Shown here piece by piece: positions 43,155-52,190 of a DNA stretch of 64,000 nt (positions within the stretch are counted from its first letter, which is position 1; each line of letters starts with the position of its first letter). The translations under genes were made by a program, and so were the position numbers. A model generated the notes under the pieces. It worked only from the letters and a program-made list of their open reading frames with translations, was not told the origin of the DNA and did not search any database. The stretch is taken from positions 124,001 through 188,000 of the forward strand of contig JACKHS010000005.1 in the NCBI GenBank assembly GCA_020638875.1, given 5' to 3'. The DNA comes from Planctomycetota bacterium. GTDB lineage: Bacteria > Planctomycetota > UBA1135 > GCA-002686595.

Positions 43155-44018
43155 TCAGCGCGCCGCGTCGAGCACGAGCCGCCCGCCGCGCACGGGCGGA
43201 CACCAGTAGCAGGCGCCGTCGACCGGGCGCGTGAAGCGGAACAGCGCGTCGGTCACGCCGTCCTCCTGGCCCATCATGCGCCGCCAGAGCGCCTCGAACG
43301 CCGTGAGGTCGTGGCCGAAGGCGACGAAGACGAGGCCCTCGCCGCGCGCGTCGCTCCAGGGCATCGAACGGCGCACGACGAACGCCGGCGGGTCGAAGCT
43401 CTCCTGCGCCGTGCGCTTGACGTGCGCGGAGGGCGGCGCGTCGCCGAGCTCCACGTCGCCGTCGGCGGTGCGCCCGACGACGAGGTCGCGCTCGTCCGCG
43501 GACATGGCCTCCATGACCTCGAGCTCGTGCCGCCAGCGCTGCACCGCGACGAAGCTCGCGCCGCTCGCGTCGCACGCGGCCGCCAGCGCGGCGTCGCCCT
43601 CGGGGTTCTCGGTGCCGTCGACGTAGCCCGACAGGTCGCGGCCCTCGCGGTGGCGGAAGCCCTCGGTGTCGTCGTCGACGGCGAGCCAGCGGCTCCAGCG
43701 CGCGACGAGCCGCCGCCGCGCGTGCAGCAGCTCGCCGCGGTCCTCGCCGCGCAGCCAGCACCACAGCGCGCCGGGCGCGCTCGGCGTCGCGAGGCCGTGC
43801 CCTTCGACCTGCGGGAACGCGCGCAGACCCTCGACCTCGCGGCCGGCGGCGCCGAGCAACTCGCGGCCGAGGCCGACGACGAGGCTCTCGTCGAGCTCGA
43901 GGGACGCGAGGTCGTCGAGCACCGCGCGCGCGTCGGCGCCGGGGCGCAGGCGCAGGCGCAGGTAGCGCGCTTGGAGCGGGACGGGAGCGAGGATGCCGGG
44001 CTGCGGGGTGGGGCTCAT
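43155..44018 (-). CDS. Dyp-type haem peroxidase
   Basis: 287 residues, no signal peptide. The signature GYVDGTENP (GxxDG) is present near residue 130, with the distal Arg candidate in VAVQRWRHEL and the proximal haem His in SAHVKRT. Conserved FVVRRSMPW and GLVFVAFGHDLTAFE follow. Dye-decolorising peroxidases oxidise dyes, lignin-like phenolics or other donors with H2O2. Cytoplasmic location unless packaged in an encapsulin; no encapsulin gene is near. The ATG at 44018 is preferred, with TACACT 26 nt upstream. Confidence 0.9.
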   Translation of the reverse strand: MSPTPQPGILAPVPLQARYLRLRLRPGADARAVLDDLASLELDESLVVGLGRELLGAAGREVEGLRAFPQVEGHGLATPSAPGALWCWLRGEDRGELLHARRRLVARWSRWLAVDDDTEGFRHREGRDLSGYVDGTENPEGDAALAAACDASGASFVAVQRWRHELEVMEAMSADERDLVVGRTADGDVELGDAPPSAHVKRTAQESFDPPAFVVRRSMPWSDARGEGLVFVAFGHDLTAFEALWRRMMGQEDGVTDALFRFTRPVDGACYWCPPVRGGRLVLDAAR

Positions 44019-44044
44019 GAGCGTGGGGATCGTGGACGGCGCGG

Positions 44045-44050
44045 AGTGTA
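44045..44050 (-). promoter_or_regulatory. TACACT box of the Dyp peroxidase gene
   Basis: Minus-strand TACACT, 26 nt before the ATG at 44018, in the 85-nt divergent gap with the RNase H gene. Confidence 0.35.
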
Positions 44051-44089
44051 CGTCGCGCCTCGCGGGTTGGTGCCTCCGCACGTCGCGGC

Positions 44090-44095
44090 TATCCT
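44090..44095 (+). promoter_or_regulatory. TATCCT leaderless-type box of the RNase H gene
   Basis: Ends 8 nt before the ATG at 44104. Confidence 0.45.
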
Positions 44096-44103
44096 CCGCC
44101 GCC

Positions 44104-44775
44104 ATGCCGAGCTTCGAGTGTCAGGTCTGCCGCGCCGCGTTCGACGTGCCCCAGAAGGCGCTCGACAAGTACCCGGGCTGGACGCCCAAGTTCTGCCGCG
44201 AGCACTCGCCCAAGAAGGGCGGCGCGGCCAAGGCGAGCGGCGGCGGCGCGCGCGCCCGCACGCGCACGACGAAGCGCGACGCCGGGCCGCGCGAGGAGCA
44301 CCTCACCCGCGCGCAGGTGCTCGAGCGCTACGCCGACGGTCCGGCCGACGGTGTGTTCACCGACGGCAGCTCGGTGCCCAACCCCGGCCCCGGCGGCTGG
44401 GGCGTCGTCTGGGTGCGCGGCGGCGAGGTGCGCGCCGAGCGACACGGGCACGAGGCGCGCACGACCAACAACCGCATGGAGCTGCGCGCGCTGATCGCGG
44501 CGTTCGAGCTCCTGCCGGAGGACGCGGAGGAGGTGGTCTGGACCGACAGCCGCCTGTGCGTGGACACGATCACCAAGTGGGCGCCGGGCTGGGAGAAGCG
44601 CGGCTGGAAGCGCAAGGGCGGCGAGATCGCCAACCTCGAGCTCGTGCAGGAGCTCTACGCGCTCGCCCGCGCCCACCCGCGCTGCGCGCTGCGCTGGATC
44701 GAGGCGCACGCCGGCAACCGCTGGAACGAGTACGCCGACAGCCTGGCCACGGCCTGGCTGCGCGACGAGCTCTGA
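44104..44775 (+). CDS. rnhA: Ribonuclease HI with N-terminal zinc-finger-like extension
   Basis: 223 residues. The RNase H domain (about 82-223) holds the catalytic set D87 (VFTDGSSVPNPGPGGWG), E126 (NNRMELRAL), D148 (WTDSRL) and D212 (NEYADSLA), plus H202 (EAHAGNRWN). It cuts RNA in RNA-DNA hybrids. The extra N-terminus carries C6-x2-C9 and C31-x2-H34, which could bind zinc, and an Arg/Lys/Gly-rich linker. This is not the Caulimovirus-type hybrid-binding motif of RNase HII-like fusions that I know, so its role is open. The start is fixed by the preceding TATCCT box. Confidence 0.9.
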   Translation: MPSFECQVCRAAFDVPQKALDKYPGWTPKFCREHSPKKGGAAKASGGGARARTRTTKRDAGPREEHLTRAQVLERYADGPADGVFTDGSSVPNPGPGGWGVVWVRGGEVRAERHGHEARTTNNRMELRALIAAFELLPEDAEEVVWTDSRLCVDTITKWAPGWEKRGWKRKGGEIANLELVQELYALARAHPRCALRWIEAHAGNRWNEYADSLATAWLRDEL

Positions 44776-44776
44776 G

Positions 44777-46105
44777 CTACGACGCCTCCGCGCGCGGCGG
44801 CAGCGTGCGCCGCAGCACGAGGAAGCCGAGCACGCCCGACAGCAGCGAGGCGCCCAGGATCGCGACCTTCGAGAGGCTGGCGTGCAGCGGCTCGGCGAAC
44901 GCGAGGCCGCTGATGAAGATCGACATGGTGAAGCCCACGCCGGCCAGGCAGCCGATGCCCGCGAGGTGCGACCAGCGCACGCGGTCGGGCAGCGCGGCCT
45001 GACCGCTCTTCACCGCCAGCCACGAGAACAGCATCACGCCGACGGGCTTGCCGACGAACAGGCCCAGCAGGATGCCGAGGCTGACCGGGTGCGCGACCTG
45101 GCCCAGCACCTCGCCGTCGAGGCGCACGCCCGCGTTGAAGAACGCGAACAGCGGCAGCACGAAGAAGGCCTGCACGGGGTGCAGTAGGTGCTCGAGCGCC
45201 AGGCCCGGCGGGCGCATGCGCTCGGCGGTCAGGTACAGGTCGTCCAGCGCCTCCATCTCGTGCGCGCGGTGGACCATCGACTCCTGCGTCAGCTCGCTCG
45301 CCTCCAGCTCGTCGATGCGCCGGCGCGTGCGCGCGAAGAACTCGCCCGGGTCGAGCTTCGAGCGCACCGGCACCAGCATCGCGACGGCGATGCCCGCCAG
45401 CGTCGCGTGCAGGCCCGAGGCCAGCACGCAGGCCCACACGCCGATCGCCAGCAGCACGTAGGCCCACACGACGCGCACGCCGCTGCGGGCGACGAGCCAC
45501 AGCACGACCAGCAGCGCCGCGGCGCCGCCCAGCGCGGGCAGACGGATCGACTCGGTGTAGAACAGCGCGATGACGACGATCGCGCCCAGGTCGTCGGCGA
45601 TGGCGAGCGCGGTCAGGAAGACCTTCAGCGCCACCGGCGCGCGGCTGCCCAGCAGCGCCAGGATGCCCAGCGCGAACGCGATGTCCGTCGCCATCGGCAC
45701 GCCCCAGCCCGCGGCGCCTTCGCCGCCGACGTTGAGCGCCGCGTAGAGCAGCGCGGGGACCAGCATGCCGCCCAGCGCCGCGCTCACCGGCAACGCGGCC
45801 TTGCGCCGGCTGGAGAGCTCGCCGACCTGCAGCTCGCGCTTCACCTCGAGGCCGACGACGAAGAAGAACAGCGCCATCAAGCCGTCGTTGATCCAGTGCT
45901 GCAACGACAGCTCGAAGCTCGCGCCGCCCAGCCGCAGGCCGAAGGTGGCGTGCGTCAGGTCGTGGTAGGCGGCGTGCCACGGCGAGTTGGCCCACGCGAG
46001 CGCGGCCAGTGTGCACGCGATCAGCACGAGGCTGCCGGAGGTCTCCGCGTGGAGGAACTCCCGCAGCATGCCGCCGGAGCCGGCGTCGCGGCGCGCGGAG
46101 CTCAC
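44777..46105 (-). CDS. nhaA: Na+/H+ antiporter NhaA
   Basis: 442 residues, about 12 helices. NhaA hallmarks are HWINDGLMALFFFVVGLEVKRE (split here as a description of residues about 68-90), GWGVPMATDIAFALG, and the ion-binding TALAIADDLGAIVVIALFY with the DD pair. Further blocks are LASGLHATLAGI, LFAFFNAGV and FVGKPVGVMLFSWLAV. It exchanges Na+ for protons across the inner membrane for pH and salt homeostasis. GTG start with a strong GGAGGT 5 nt upstream. Confidence 0.95.
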   Translation of the reverse strand: MSSARRDAGSGGMLREFLHAETSGSLVLIACTLAALAWANSPWHAAYHDLTHATFGLRLGGASFELSLQHWINDGLMALFFFVVGLEVKRELQVGELSSRRKAALPVSAALGGMLVPALLYAALNVGGEGAAGWGVPMATDIAFALGILALLGSRAPVALKVFLTALAIADDLGAIVVIALFYTESIRLPALGGAAALLVVLWLVARSGVRVVWAYVLLAIGVWACVLASGLHATLAGIAVAMLVPVRSKLDPGEFFARTRRRIDELEASELTQESMVHRAHEMEALDDLYLTAERMRPPGLALEHLLHPVQAFFVLPLFAFFNAGVRLDGEVLGQVAHPVSLGILLGLFVGKPVGVMLFSWLAVKSGQAALPDRVRWSHLAGIGCLAGVGFTMSIFISGLAFAEPLHASLSKVAILGASLLSGVLGFLVLRRTLPPRAEAS

Positions 46106-46110
46106 GCCGT

Positions 46111-46116
46111 ACCTCC
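46111..46116 (-). promoter_or_regulatory. Ribosome binding site of nhaA
   Basis: Minus-strand GGAGGT, 5 nt before the GTG at 46105; it decides this non-ATG start. Confidence 0.6.
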
Positions 46117-46259
46117 GCGGGTCGAGGTGGGACGGACGGGCGAGAGCGGTCGGACGCGGAGCGTAGGGGCGGACATGGCGGCGTGGAGGGGGACGTCGGA
46201 AGCCCGGAGCCCGCGGCCGTGTGCCGCGGACCCGGGCTACGGGGCCGCGCGGGGGCTGT

Positions 46260-46265
46260 TAGAGT
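46260..46265 (+). promoter_or_regulatory. TAGAGT leaderless-type box
   Basis: Ends 6 nt before the ATG at 46272. Confidence 0.5.
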
Positions 46266-46271
46266 CTTCGC

Positions 46272-48770
46272 ATGGAGCTTCGCTGGCGACTCTCGCGCGC
46301 GGGTCGGGCGCTCGCGCTCGCCGTCGCGCTGCTGTCGCTCGGCGGCGCGGCGCGCGCGCAGGTGCGCCCGGACACCGCGCCTGCGCCGGCCTGGGTGACC
46401 GAGCTCTCGCCCGCCGAGCTCGCCGCGGTCCCGGACGGCGCCGATTGGCGAGTCGTGGATCAGCAGGTGCACTGGACGCCCGCGGGCACCGATCAGTACG
46501 TGCGCTACGTGCGCCGGTACGCGACGCGGGCCGAGGTGCGCGACGGCGCGCAGCTCGAGCTCGACTACGACCCGAGCTGTCAGCGGCTCGTGCTGCACCA
46601 CCTGCGCGTGCTGCGCGGGTCCCGCGTGCTCGATCAGCTCCGCCGCGCCGACTTCGACCTCCTGCGCGCGGAGGAGGAGAGCGACGAGCAGATCTACAGC
46701 GGCACGGCGACGCTCGTGGCGTTCCTGCACGACCTGCGCGAGGGCGACGTGGTCGACTGGGCCTACACGCTCGAGGGCAGCAACCCGGTCTTCGCCGGCG
46801 AGCTGTTCGACGTCGTGCCGCTCGGCTTCGAGGTGCCGGTGGGGCGCGTGCGCTACCGCTGGGTCGTGCCCGCGGACCTCGCGGTCGCCCACGCGCCGTC
46901 CGGCGACGCGCACTTCGTCGAGCGCGCCTTCGGCGACGAGCGCGAGCTCGTCCGGCAGGCCGACGACGTGCCCGCCTACGTGCTCGAGGAGGACGCGCCC
47001 GCGTGGTACCACCCCGAGCCGTGGCTCCAGCTCTCGACGCGGCCGACGTGGGGCGACGTCGCGGCGTGGGCGTTGCCGCTCTACCAGGACGCCATCGCCG
47101 TCGACACGCCCGAAGTGCGCGCGCTCGTCGAGCGCCTGCGCGGCGAGGGCGCGGACGACGCCGCGCGCGCCGAGGCGGCGCTGCGCTTCGTGCGCGACGA
47201 GGTGCGCTACCTCGGCATCGAGCTCGGCGCGAGCTCGCACCGGCCCACGCCTGCGGACGTGACGCTCGCGCGGCGCTTCGGCGACTGCAAGGACACCACC
47301 GTGCTGCTCGTCGCGCTGCTGCGCGGCCTGGGCCTCGACGCGGCGCCGGCGCTCGTCGACTCGACGCGCCGCGCGCACGTCGCGGACGACCTGCCCTCGC
47401 CGCTGGCCTTCGACCACGTGATCGTGCACCTGTGGCTCGACGGGCGCGACCACTGGCTCGACCCGACCTGGCTGCACGGGCGCGGCGGGCTCGCGGCGAG
47501 CGAGACCGCGATCTACGGCCGCGCGCTCGTGGTGAAGCCGCGCGAGGATCGGCTGCGCGGCGTGCGCGCGCCGGAGCTGCTCGAGCCGCAGGTGCTCACG
47601 CAGCGCCTGCTCTCGATCGACGACCCGCCCGGCTCCGCGTGGCTGAAGCTGACCGTCGAGTACCGCGGCGACGAGGCCGCGTGGGTGCGCGAGGAGCTCG
47701 AGACGTACGGCGCGGAGAGCCTGGCCGAGGAGCTGCGCGCGACGCAGGCGGCCGACTTCGGCGCCGCCGTGTCGAAGTCACCGCCGACTTGGAAGGACGA
47801 CGAGCGCGCCGACGTCGTGCGCTTCGAGGCGTACTACGCCCTGCCCGAGCTGCGCGCGGGCCCGGCCCCGGCGGGCGTGCTGTCGCTCTACGCCGGCGGT
47901 CTCGCGGACCGGCTGCCCATCGCGAGCGCGCCCGAGCGCACGGGTCCGCTCGCGCTCGAGCACCCTGTGTACGTGCGCGAGGAGCTGCGCGTGCGGGGCG
48001 TGCCCGGACTGTTCGTCGTCCCTCGCGAGGAGCCGCGCGTGAACGAGGGCTTCACCTTCGTGCGACGCGTGTGGAGCGAGGTCGACGAGCTCGTGGCGAC
48101 CTGGGAGTACCGCAGCAACGCGGAGTCGGTCGGGCCCGAGCCGGCGGGCGCGGTGCTCGCGGACGCGCAGGACGCGAGCGCGCTGCTCGAGCTCGACGTC
48201 GTGCTGCACCCGAACCCCAGCGACGCCCTGACGCGCACCTTCGGCGTGAACCTCGCGCTGCTGCTCGTGGGGGCGGTCGCGTGGCGCCTGGCGCTGCGTC
48301 CACGCCGCGACGCGCCGCCGCGACGGGTGAGCTCGGGCAGCGCGCGCGTCTTCCTCGCCGGGGAACTCGCCGGCGGCCTGCTGCGCGTCGCGCTGGCGCT
48401 CGTGCTGCCGCTCGTCGTCGCCATCGACTGGGCCTACGCCATCGCCGACCTCGGCGGCGCGCCGCCGCGCGCGCAGCTCCTGCTCTACCTCGTCGTGCTC
48501 GGCGCCTACGCGCTCGCGAGCAGCGCGGCGCTCGCGAGCGCGATCGCGTTCCGGCGCCAGCTCGCCAGCTACCCCTGGTGGAACCGCTTCGCGCGCCTCG
48601 CCGACCTCTGCGTCGCCGCCGCCGCGTTCGGGTGCTGGGCCGCGCTGCCGGGCAGCGAGTACGCCTTCGCGATCGCGTTCCTCAGCGCGGGCTTCGGCTT
48701 GCCGTGGGGTCTGCTCTGGATGCGCCACTGGGCGCGCGACGAGGAGGGTGCGCGCCTCCTCGTGCGCTGA
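46272..48770 (+). CDS. Exported transglutaminase-like (DUF3857-type) membrane protein
   Basis: 832 residues. Signal peptide (to about residue 30), then a DUF3857-like beta domain, a transglutaminase-like domain with Cys339 (RRFGDCKDTTVLLVALLRGLG), His382 (FDHVIVHLW) and Asp397 (HWLDPTW), a second beta-rich region, and at the C-terminus four membrane helices (about 660-830). The Cys-His-Asp triad is complete, so hydrolase, protease or transamidase activity on the outside of the inner membrane is plausible. The substrate is unknown. Its stop abuts the stop of the convergent peptidase gene (TGATCA). Confidence 0.83.
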   Translation: MELRWRLSRAGRALALAVALLSLGGAARAQVRPDTAPAPAWVTELSPAELAAVPDGADWRVVDQQVHWTPAGTDQYVRYVRRYATRAEVRDGAQLELDYDPSCQRLVLHHLRVLRGSRVLDQLRRADFDLLRAEEESDEQIYSGTATLVAFLHDLREGDVVDWAYTLEGSNPVFAGELFDVVPLGFEVPVGRVRYRWVVPADLAVAHAPSGDAHFVERAFGDERELVRQADDVPAYVLEEDAPAWYHPEPWLQLSTRPTWGDVAAWALPLYQDAIAVDTPEVRALVERLRGEGADDAARAEAALRFVRDEVRYLGIELGASSHRPTPADVTLARRFGDCKDTTVLLVALLRGLGLDAAPALVDSTRRAHVADDLPSPLAFDHVIVHLWLDGRDHWLDPTWLHGRGGLAASETAIYGRALVVKPREDRLRGVRAPELLEPQVLTQRLLSIDDPPGSAWLKLTVEYRGDEAAWVREELETYGAESLAEELRATQAADFGAAVSKSPPTWKDDERADVVRFEAYYALPELRAGPAPAGVLSLYAGGLADRLPIASAPERTGPLALEHPVYVREELRVRGVPGLFVVPREEPRVNEGFTFVRRVWSEVDELVATWEYRSNAESVGPEPAGAVLADAQDASALLELDVVLHPNPSDALTRTFGVNLALLLVGAVAWRLALRPRRDAPPRRVSSGSARVFLAGELAGGLLRVALALVLPLVVAIDWAYAIADLGGAPPRAQLLLYLVVLGAYALASSAALASAIAFRRQLASYPWWNRFARLADLCVAAAAFGCWAALPGSEYAFAIAFLSAGFGLPWGLLWMRHWARDEEGARLLVR

Positions 48771-51700
48771 TCAGCGCGCCTCGCTGAGCTCGAAGCTCAG
48801 CACGCCGGGCGACGGACCCCAGGTCGCGAGGCCGACCGCGGTCCTGCCGGGGATGGGCTTCACCGGCACGCGGTCGAGCAGCACGACGTCGTCGAGGCGC
48901 GCGCTGACCTCGGCGTCGAGCAGCTCGTACACGAGGTGCAGCGGCGCGTCGCCGGCGGGCAGCGCGACCGGTTCGCACTCGTAGACCAGGCGGTCGTAGC
49001 GCTCGAGGCGCACGCTGACCTGGTCACGGCCGTGGGGGAGCACGATCAGGCTCCAGCCCGAGAGGCCGTCGTCGTCGCCTTCGCCCTGCAGCACCAGCAT
49101 CAGCTTCGGCGGCGTGGCCTCGCGCTCGAGCTCGAGCTCGACGCGCGCGTCGCCGAGGTCCTTCGTGAGCTTGGGCGAGAGCCACAGCAGGTTCGACGGC
49201 GAGTCCTTGGGGAAGCCCGGCCGCACGGTGAAGCGCCGCCACGGCACGCCGCCGTCGGTGCTCGTGCCCGAGAACGCCTTGCGCGCGGCCTTGAAGCCGC
49301 CGACCACGGCCTTCGTCTTGCCCTTGAACGAGCGCGCGTCGAGCTGGATCACGCGCTTCCAGCGCGCCTCGCGTTGCGGCGCCCGCGGCGCGGGCGGGTC
49401 GAGGTCGGTGGAGAACTCGAGCGGCGTGCCGTCGGGCTTCGACAGCGCCAGCACCAGGCCCGCGGGGCCGCCGCCGTTCTTGATCTTGGCGAGCAGCGTG
49501 TGGCGCCCGGCGCCGAGCTCGGTCGTGAAGCGCTGCGCGTCCGGCAGGTTCTTGAAGGGCCCGCGCCAGCGGCCGTTGCCCGACGCGCCGTTGTAGCCGC
49601 GGCCGTCGTACGAGCCGATGCGCTTGCCGTCGAGGAAGATCGCGACGTCGTCGTCGGCGCGCACGTGCACGACGAGCGGTCCGCCCGCGGGCAGCGTCAC
49701 GCTCGTGGCCGCGTAGATCGCCGCGTTGCGCTGGCCGTAGGGCTCGTAGTCGAAGTGCAGCCAGCCCATCGGGTCGATGGTGACCGGCGCGTTGGCCGCG
49801 TCGGGCTCCCACGTGCCGATGGGGTCGCGCCACACGAGCCGCGTCTCCTCGTCCTTGGTGGCGCGCAGCGCGGGCACCTTCGCGGTGAAGTCGAGCACGC
49901 GCTCGGGCTCGAAAGCCACCGCCGCGGCGTCCGCGGCGCGCGTGAAGAACGGGCCGACGGTCTTCCAGCGGTCGACGACGCCGAGCGCGCGGCGCGCCTC
50001 CTCGGCCTGCGCGTCGTCGCGGCGCGTGTAGCGCGCGAGCTCGCGCCCGCGCAGGTCGCGCGGCAGCGGCGAGGTGGGGAAGTCGTCGAAGGCCTCGTCG
50101 AAGCTCCCGAGGTCGTCGTAGTGGAACGCGTCGAGCTCGAGCGCCAGCGCGCGGCGGTCGCGCTCCTCCAGCGGGAACCCGAAGCGCACCAGGTCGTCGA
50201 ACGCGCGCGGCCCGAAGGCTCGCACGAGGTAGTGGCCGAGCGCGCGCACGATGTACGGCTCGCGGCCGTCGCGCACGGGCGCCTCGCGGTACTCGCGGAA
50301 GAAGCGCCGCAGCGGCGACCAGTCGTGCTGCGCGGCGCCGAGCTTCGCGTACGTGTCGACGAAGTACAGGAAGAAGCCCGCGCTCGGCCCGTAGTTCTGG
50401 ATGCGCCAGTACTCGAGGTCGCGCTCGAGGAAGAAGCGCCGGAACTGCTCGAGGTTGCCCGCGAACGAGTGCTGCGCGTCGCCGTCCTGGTCGAGCGCCT
50501 CGAAGCAGTAGGCCGCGCCGAGGTTCGCGAGGCCCTCGCGGAAGCCGGCGAAGATCGGGTTGGTGTCGTCGACGCAGTGCGTGAGCTCGTGGTACAGCAG
50601 CCCGTTGTCCACGGTCACCGGCTGGCGCGGGTGCGGGTCCGCGTTGCCGATGTCGATGATCTTGCCGCCGCCGATGCCGCCGCCGAACTCGAACAGCTCC
50701 TTGAAGTAGACCGTGACGCGGTCGCCCTCGGGGTTGGGCTTGCGGCCGAACAGGTCGGTCAGGCACACGTACGCGAGGTCGAAGTTGAGCTTCGACGCGT
50801 CGGGGATGCCGCGCACGAGGTCCTTCGGCCCGATGAAGAGGAAGCAGTGGCTCGCGACGACCTCGGTGCGCGCGAACGAGGGGTGCTCGAGCGCGGCGCG
50901 CACCTCGGCCGCCTGGTCCGGCGGGGTGCGCGCGACCCAGGCCTCCTCGTACTGCGGCAGCAGCTCCCACGCGCGCTTCTCCACCGCGACGTCGTCGCTG
51001 CGTCGCAGGCGCCGCACGAGCTCGAGCGCGACGGGGTAGCGGCCCTCCTGCGCGTAGCGTTCGGCCTCGGCGAGCAGCGCGGCCGTGAGGCCCTGCGCCG
51101 CCTCGCGCTCCTTCGCGAGCGCCGCGTCGGCGTCCGACAGCTCCTTGACGAGGCGCTCGCGCAGGTCGTCGACGTCCGCCTGCACGCGCTCGGCCTCGTT
51201 CAGCGCGCCGATCACCTCGCGATCGGCCTGCTCCGAGAGCGTGCCGCCCGTGCGCTCGAGCAGCCGCAGCGCACCGTGCAGCATGCCGCGGTCGTTCAGG
51301 CGCCCGGCGACGATGCGCCAGTAGCGCACCTTCTCGGCGTCGATGCGGCTCGCCACCACGCTGCGCTCGAGGTCGCTCTGCGGCGCCGGCGGGAAGCGGC
51401 CCACGCGCGCCAGCTCGCCGCGCAGGCGCTCCTTGGTCGCGTCGTCGCCCGCGCGCCGCAGCGCGTCCTCGAGGTCGCGCCACGCGCCGGCGAAGTCCTT
51501 CTGCTTCTCGAGCTCGCGCGCGGCGGCGATCACCGCCTCGAGCTCGGCTTCGCCGTCCTCGCCGAGGAAGCCGGGCATCGGCAGCGACTCGACCGCGGCC
51601 CAGCCCTCGGCGTCGCCGCGCGGCCACTGCGGCGGTACGAGCAGGCCGAGCTCGGGCTCGACGAAGCTCACCAGCACGGTCAGCTCGTCGCCGAAGCCCA

Positions 51701-52031
51701 GCTTGCTGTCGGCGGGCACGCGCAGCGGCACCTTCAGCGTGACCGCTTCGCCGACCTTCCAGCGCGTCGGCGCCGGCTTGAGCGCCACGTCCTGGACGGT
51801 GTACTCCTCGGCCCACGCGTCGAGCGCGACGCGCAGGCGCCAGTCGCGCTCCATCGCCGCGCGCGGCCAGAGCGCGAGCTCGAGCTCGAAGGCGCCGTCG
51901 CGCGTCAACCGCGAGGCGTGCGCGCGCACCTCGACCGGCACGTCGTCGGGCAGCGTCGCCTGCGCGGCGGCGGGCGCCGAGGCGACGAGGAGCGGCGCGA
52001 GGAGCAGCGGAGCGAGGCGGGCGAAGGACAT
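48771..52031 (-). CDS. Large exported HExxH metallopeptidase with PA14-like region
   Basis: 1086 residues, signal peptide ending APAAAQA. A helical, tetratricopeptide-like region (about 165-375) leads to a zinc-peptidase core with YHELTHCVDD (H481, E482, H485) and a downstream glutamate candidate E499 in FREGLANLGAAY. After about residue 700 comes a PA14/NPCBM-like beta domain (LVVHVRADDDVAIFLDGKRIGSYDGRG split around residues 775-800) and a further beta region. It probably degrades or processes surface proteins or peptides. The family is not identified beyond the gluzincin-type motif. Confidence 0.8.
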   Translation of the reverse strand: MSFARLAPLLLAPLLVASAPAAAQATLPDDVPVEVRAHASRLTRDGAFELELALWPRAAMERDWRLRVALDAWAEEYTVQDVALKPAPTRWKVGEAVTLKVPLRVPADSKLGFGDELTVLVSFVEPELGLLVPPQWPRGDAEGWAAVESLPMPGFLGEDGEAELEAVIAAARELEKQKDFAGAWRDLEDALRRAGDDATKERLRGELARVGRFPPAPQSDLERSVVASRIDAEKVRYWRIVAGRLNDRGMLHGALRLLERTGGTLSEQADREVIGALNEAERVQADVDDLRERLVKELSDADAALAKEREAAQGLTAALLAEAERYAQEGRYPVALELVRRLRRSDDVAVEKRAWELLPQYEEAWVARTPPDQAAEVRAALEHPSFARTEVVASHCFLFIGPKDLVRGIPDASKLNFDLAYVCLTDLFGRKPNPEGDRVTVYFKELFEFGGGIGGGKIIDIGNADPHPRQPVTVDNGLLYHELTHCVDDTNPIFAGFREGLANLGAAYCFEALDQDGDAQHSFAGNLEQFRRFFLERDLEYWRIQNYGPSAGFFLYFVDTYAKLGAAQHDWSPLRRFFREYREAPVRDGREPYIVRALGHYLVRAFGPRAFDDLVRFGFPLEERDRRALALELDAFHYDDLGSFDEAFDDFPTSPLPRDLRGRELARYTRRDDAQAEEARRALGVVDRWKTVGPFFTRAADAAAVAFEPERVLDFTAKVPALRATKDEETRLVWRDPIGTWEPDAANAPVTIDPMGWLHFDYEPYGQRNAAIYAATSVTLPAGGPLVVHVRADDDVAIFLDGKRIGSYDGRGYNGASGNGRWRGPFKNLPDAQRFTTELGAGRHTLLAKIKNGGGPAGLVLALSKPDGTPLEFSTDLDPPAPRAPQREARWKRVIQLDARSFKGKTKAVVGGFKAARKAFSGTSTDGGVPWRRFTVRPGFPKDSPSNLLWLSPKLTKDLGDARVELELEREATPPKLMLVLQGEGDDDGLSGWSLIVLPHGRDQVSVRLERYDRLVYECEPVALPAGDAPLHLVYELLDAEVSARLDDVVLLDRVPVKPIPGRTAVGLATWGPSPGVLSFELSEAR

Positions 52032-52190
52032 GGCGGAGCGCTCGAGCGGTGCGCCATTCTTTCCGCTGGGCCGGAAAAGCGCGCCCTTCGAAGCGACATT
52101 CCTTCCGGCTCGCTCCGCGCGTGGAACGGCGGGCCGCGCGGATCGTCGAGAGTCCTTCAAGGCCGGCCGCGGCGCGTCGATAAGCGCGGC

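Noticed and set aside
42517..43764. Longer version of the CDP-alcohol phosphatidyltransferase starting inside the Dyp gene region
   Set aside because: The extra 200 residues are Arg/Ala-rich shadow sequence. The ATG at 43113 has a TACAGT box and begins directly before the first membrane helix.
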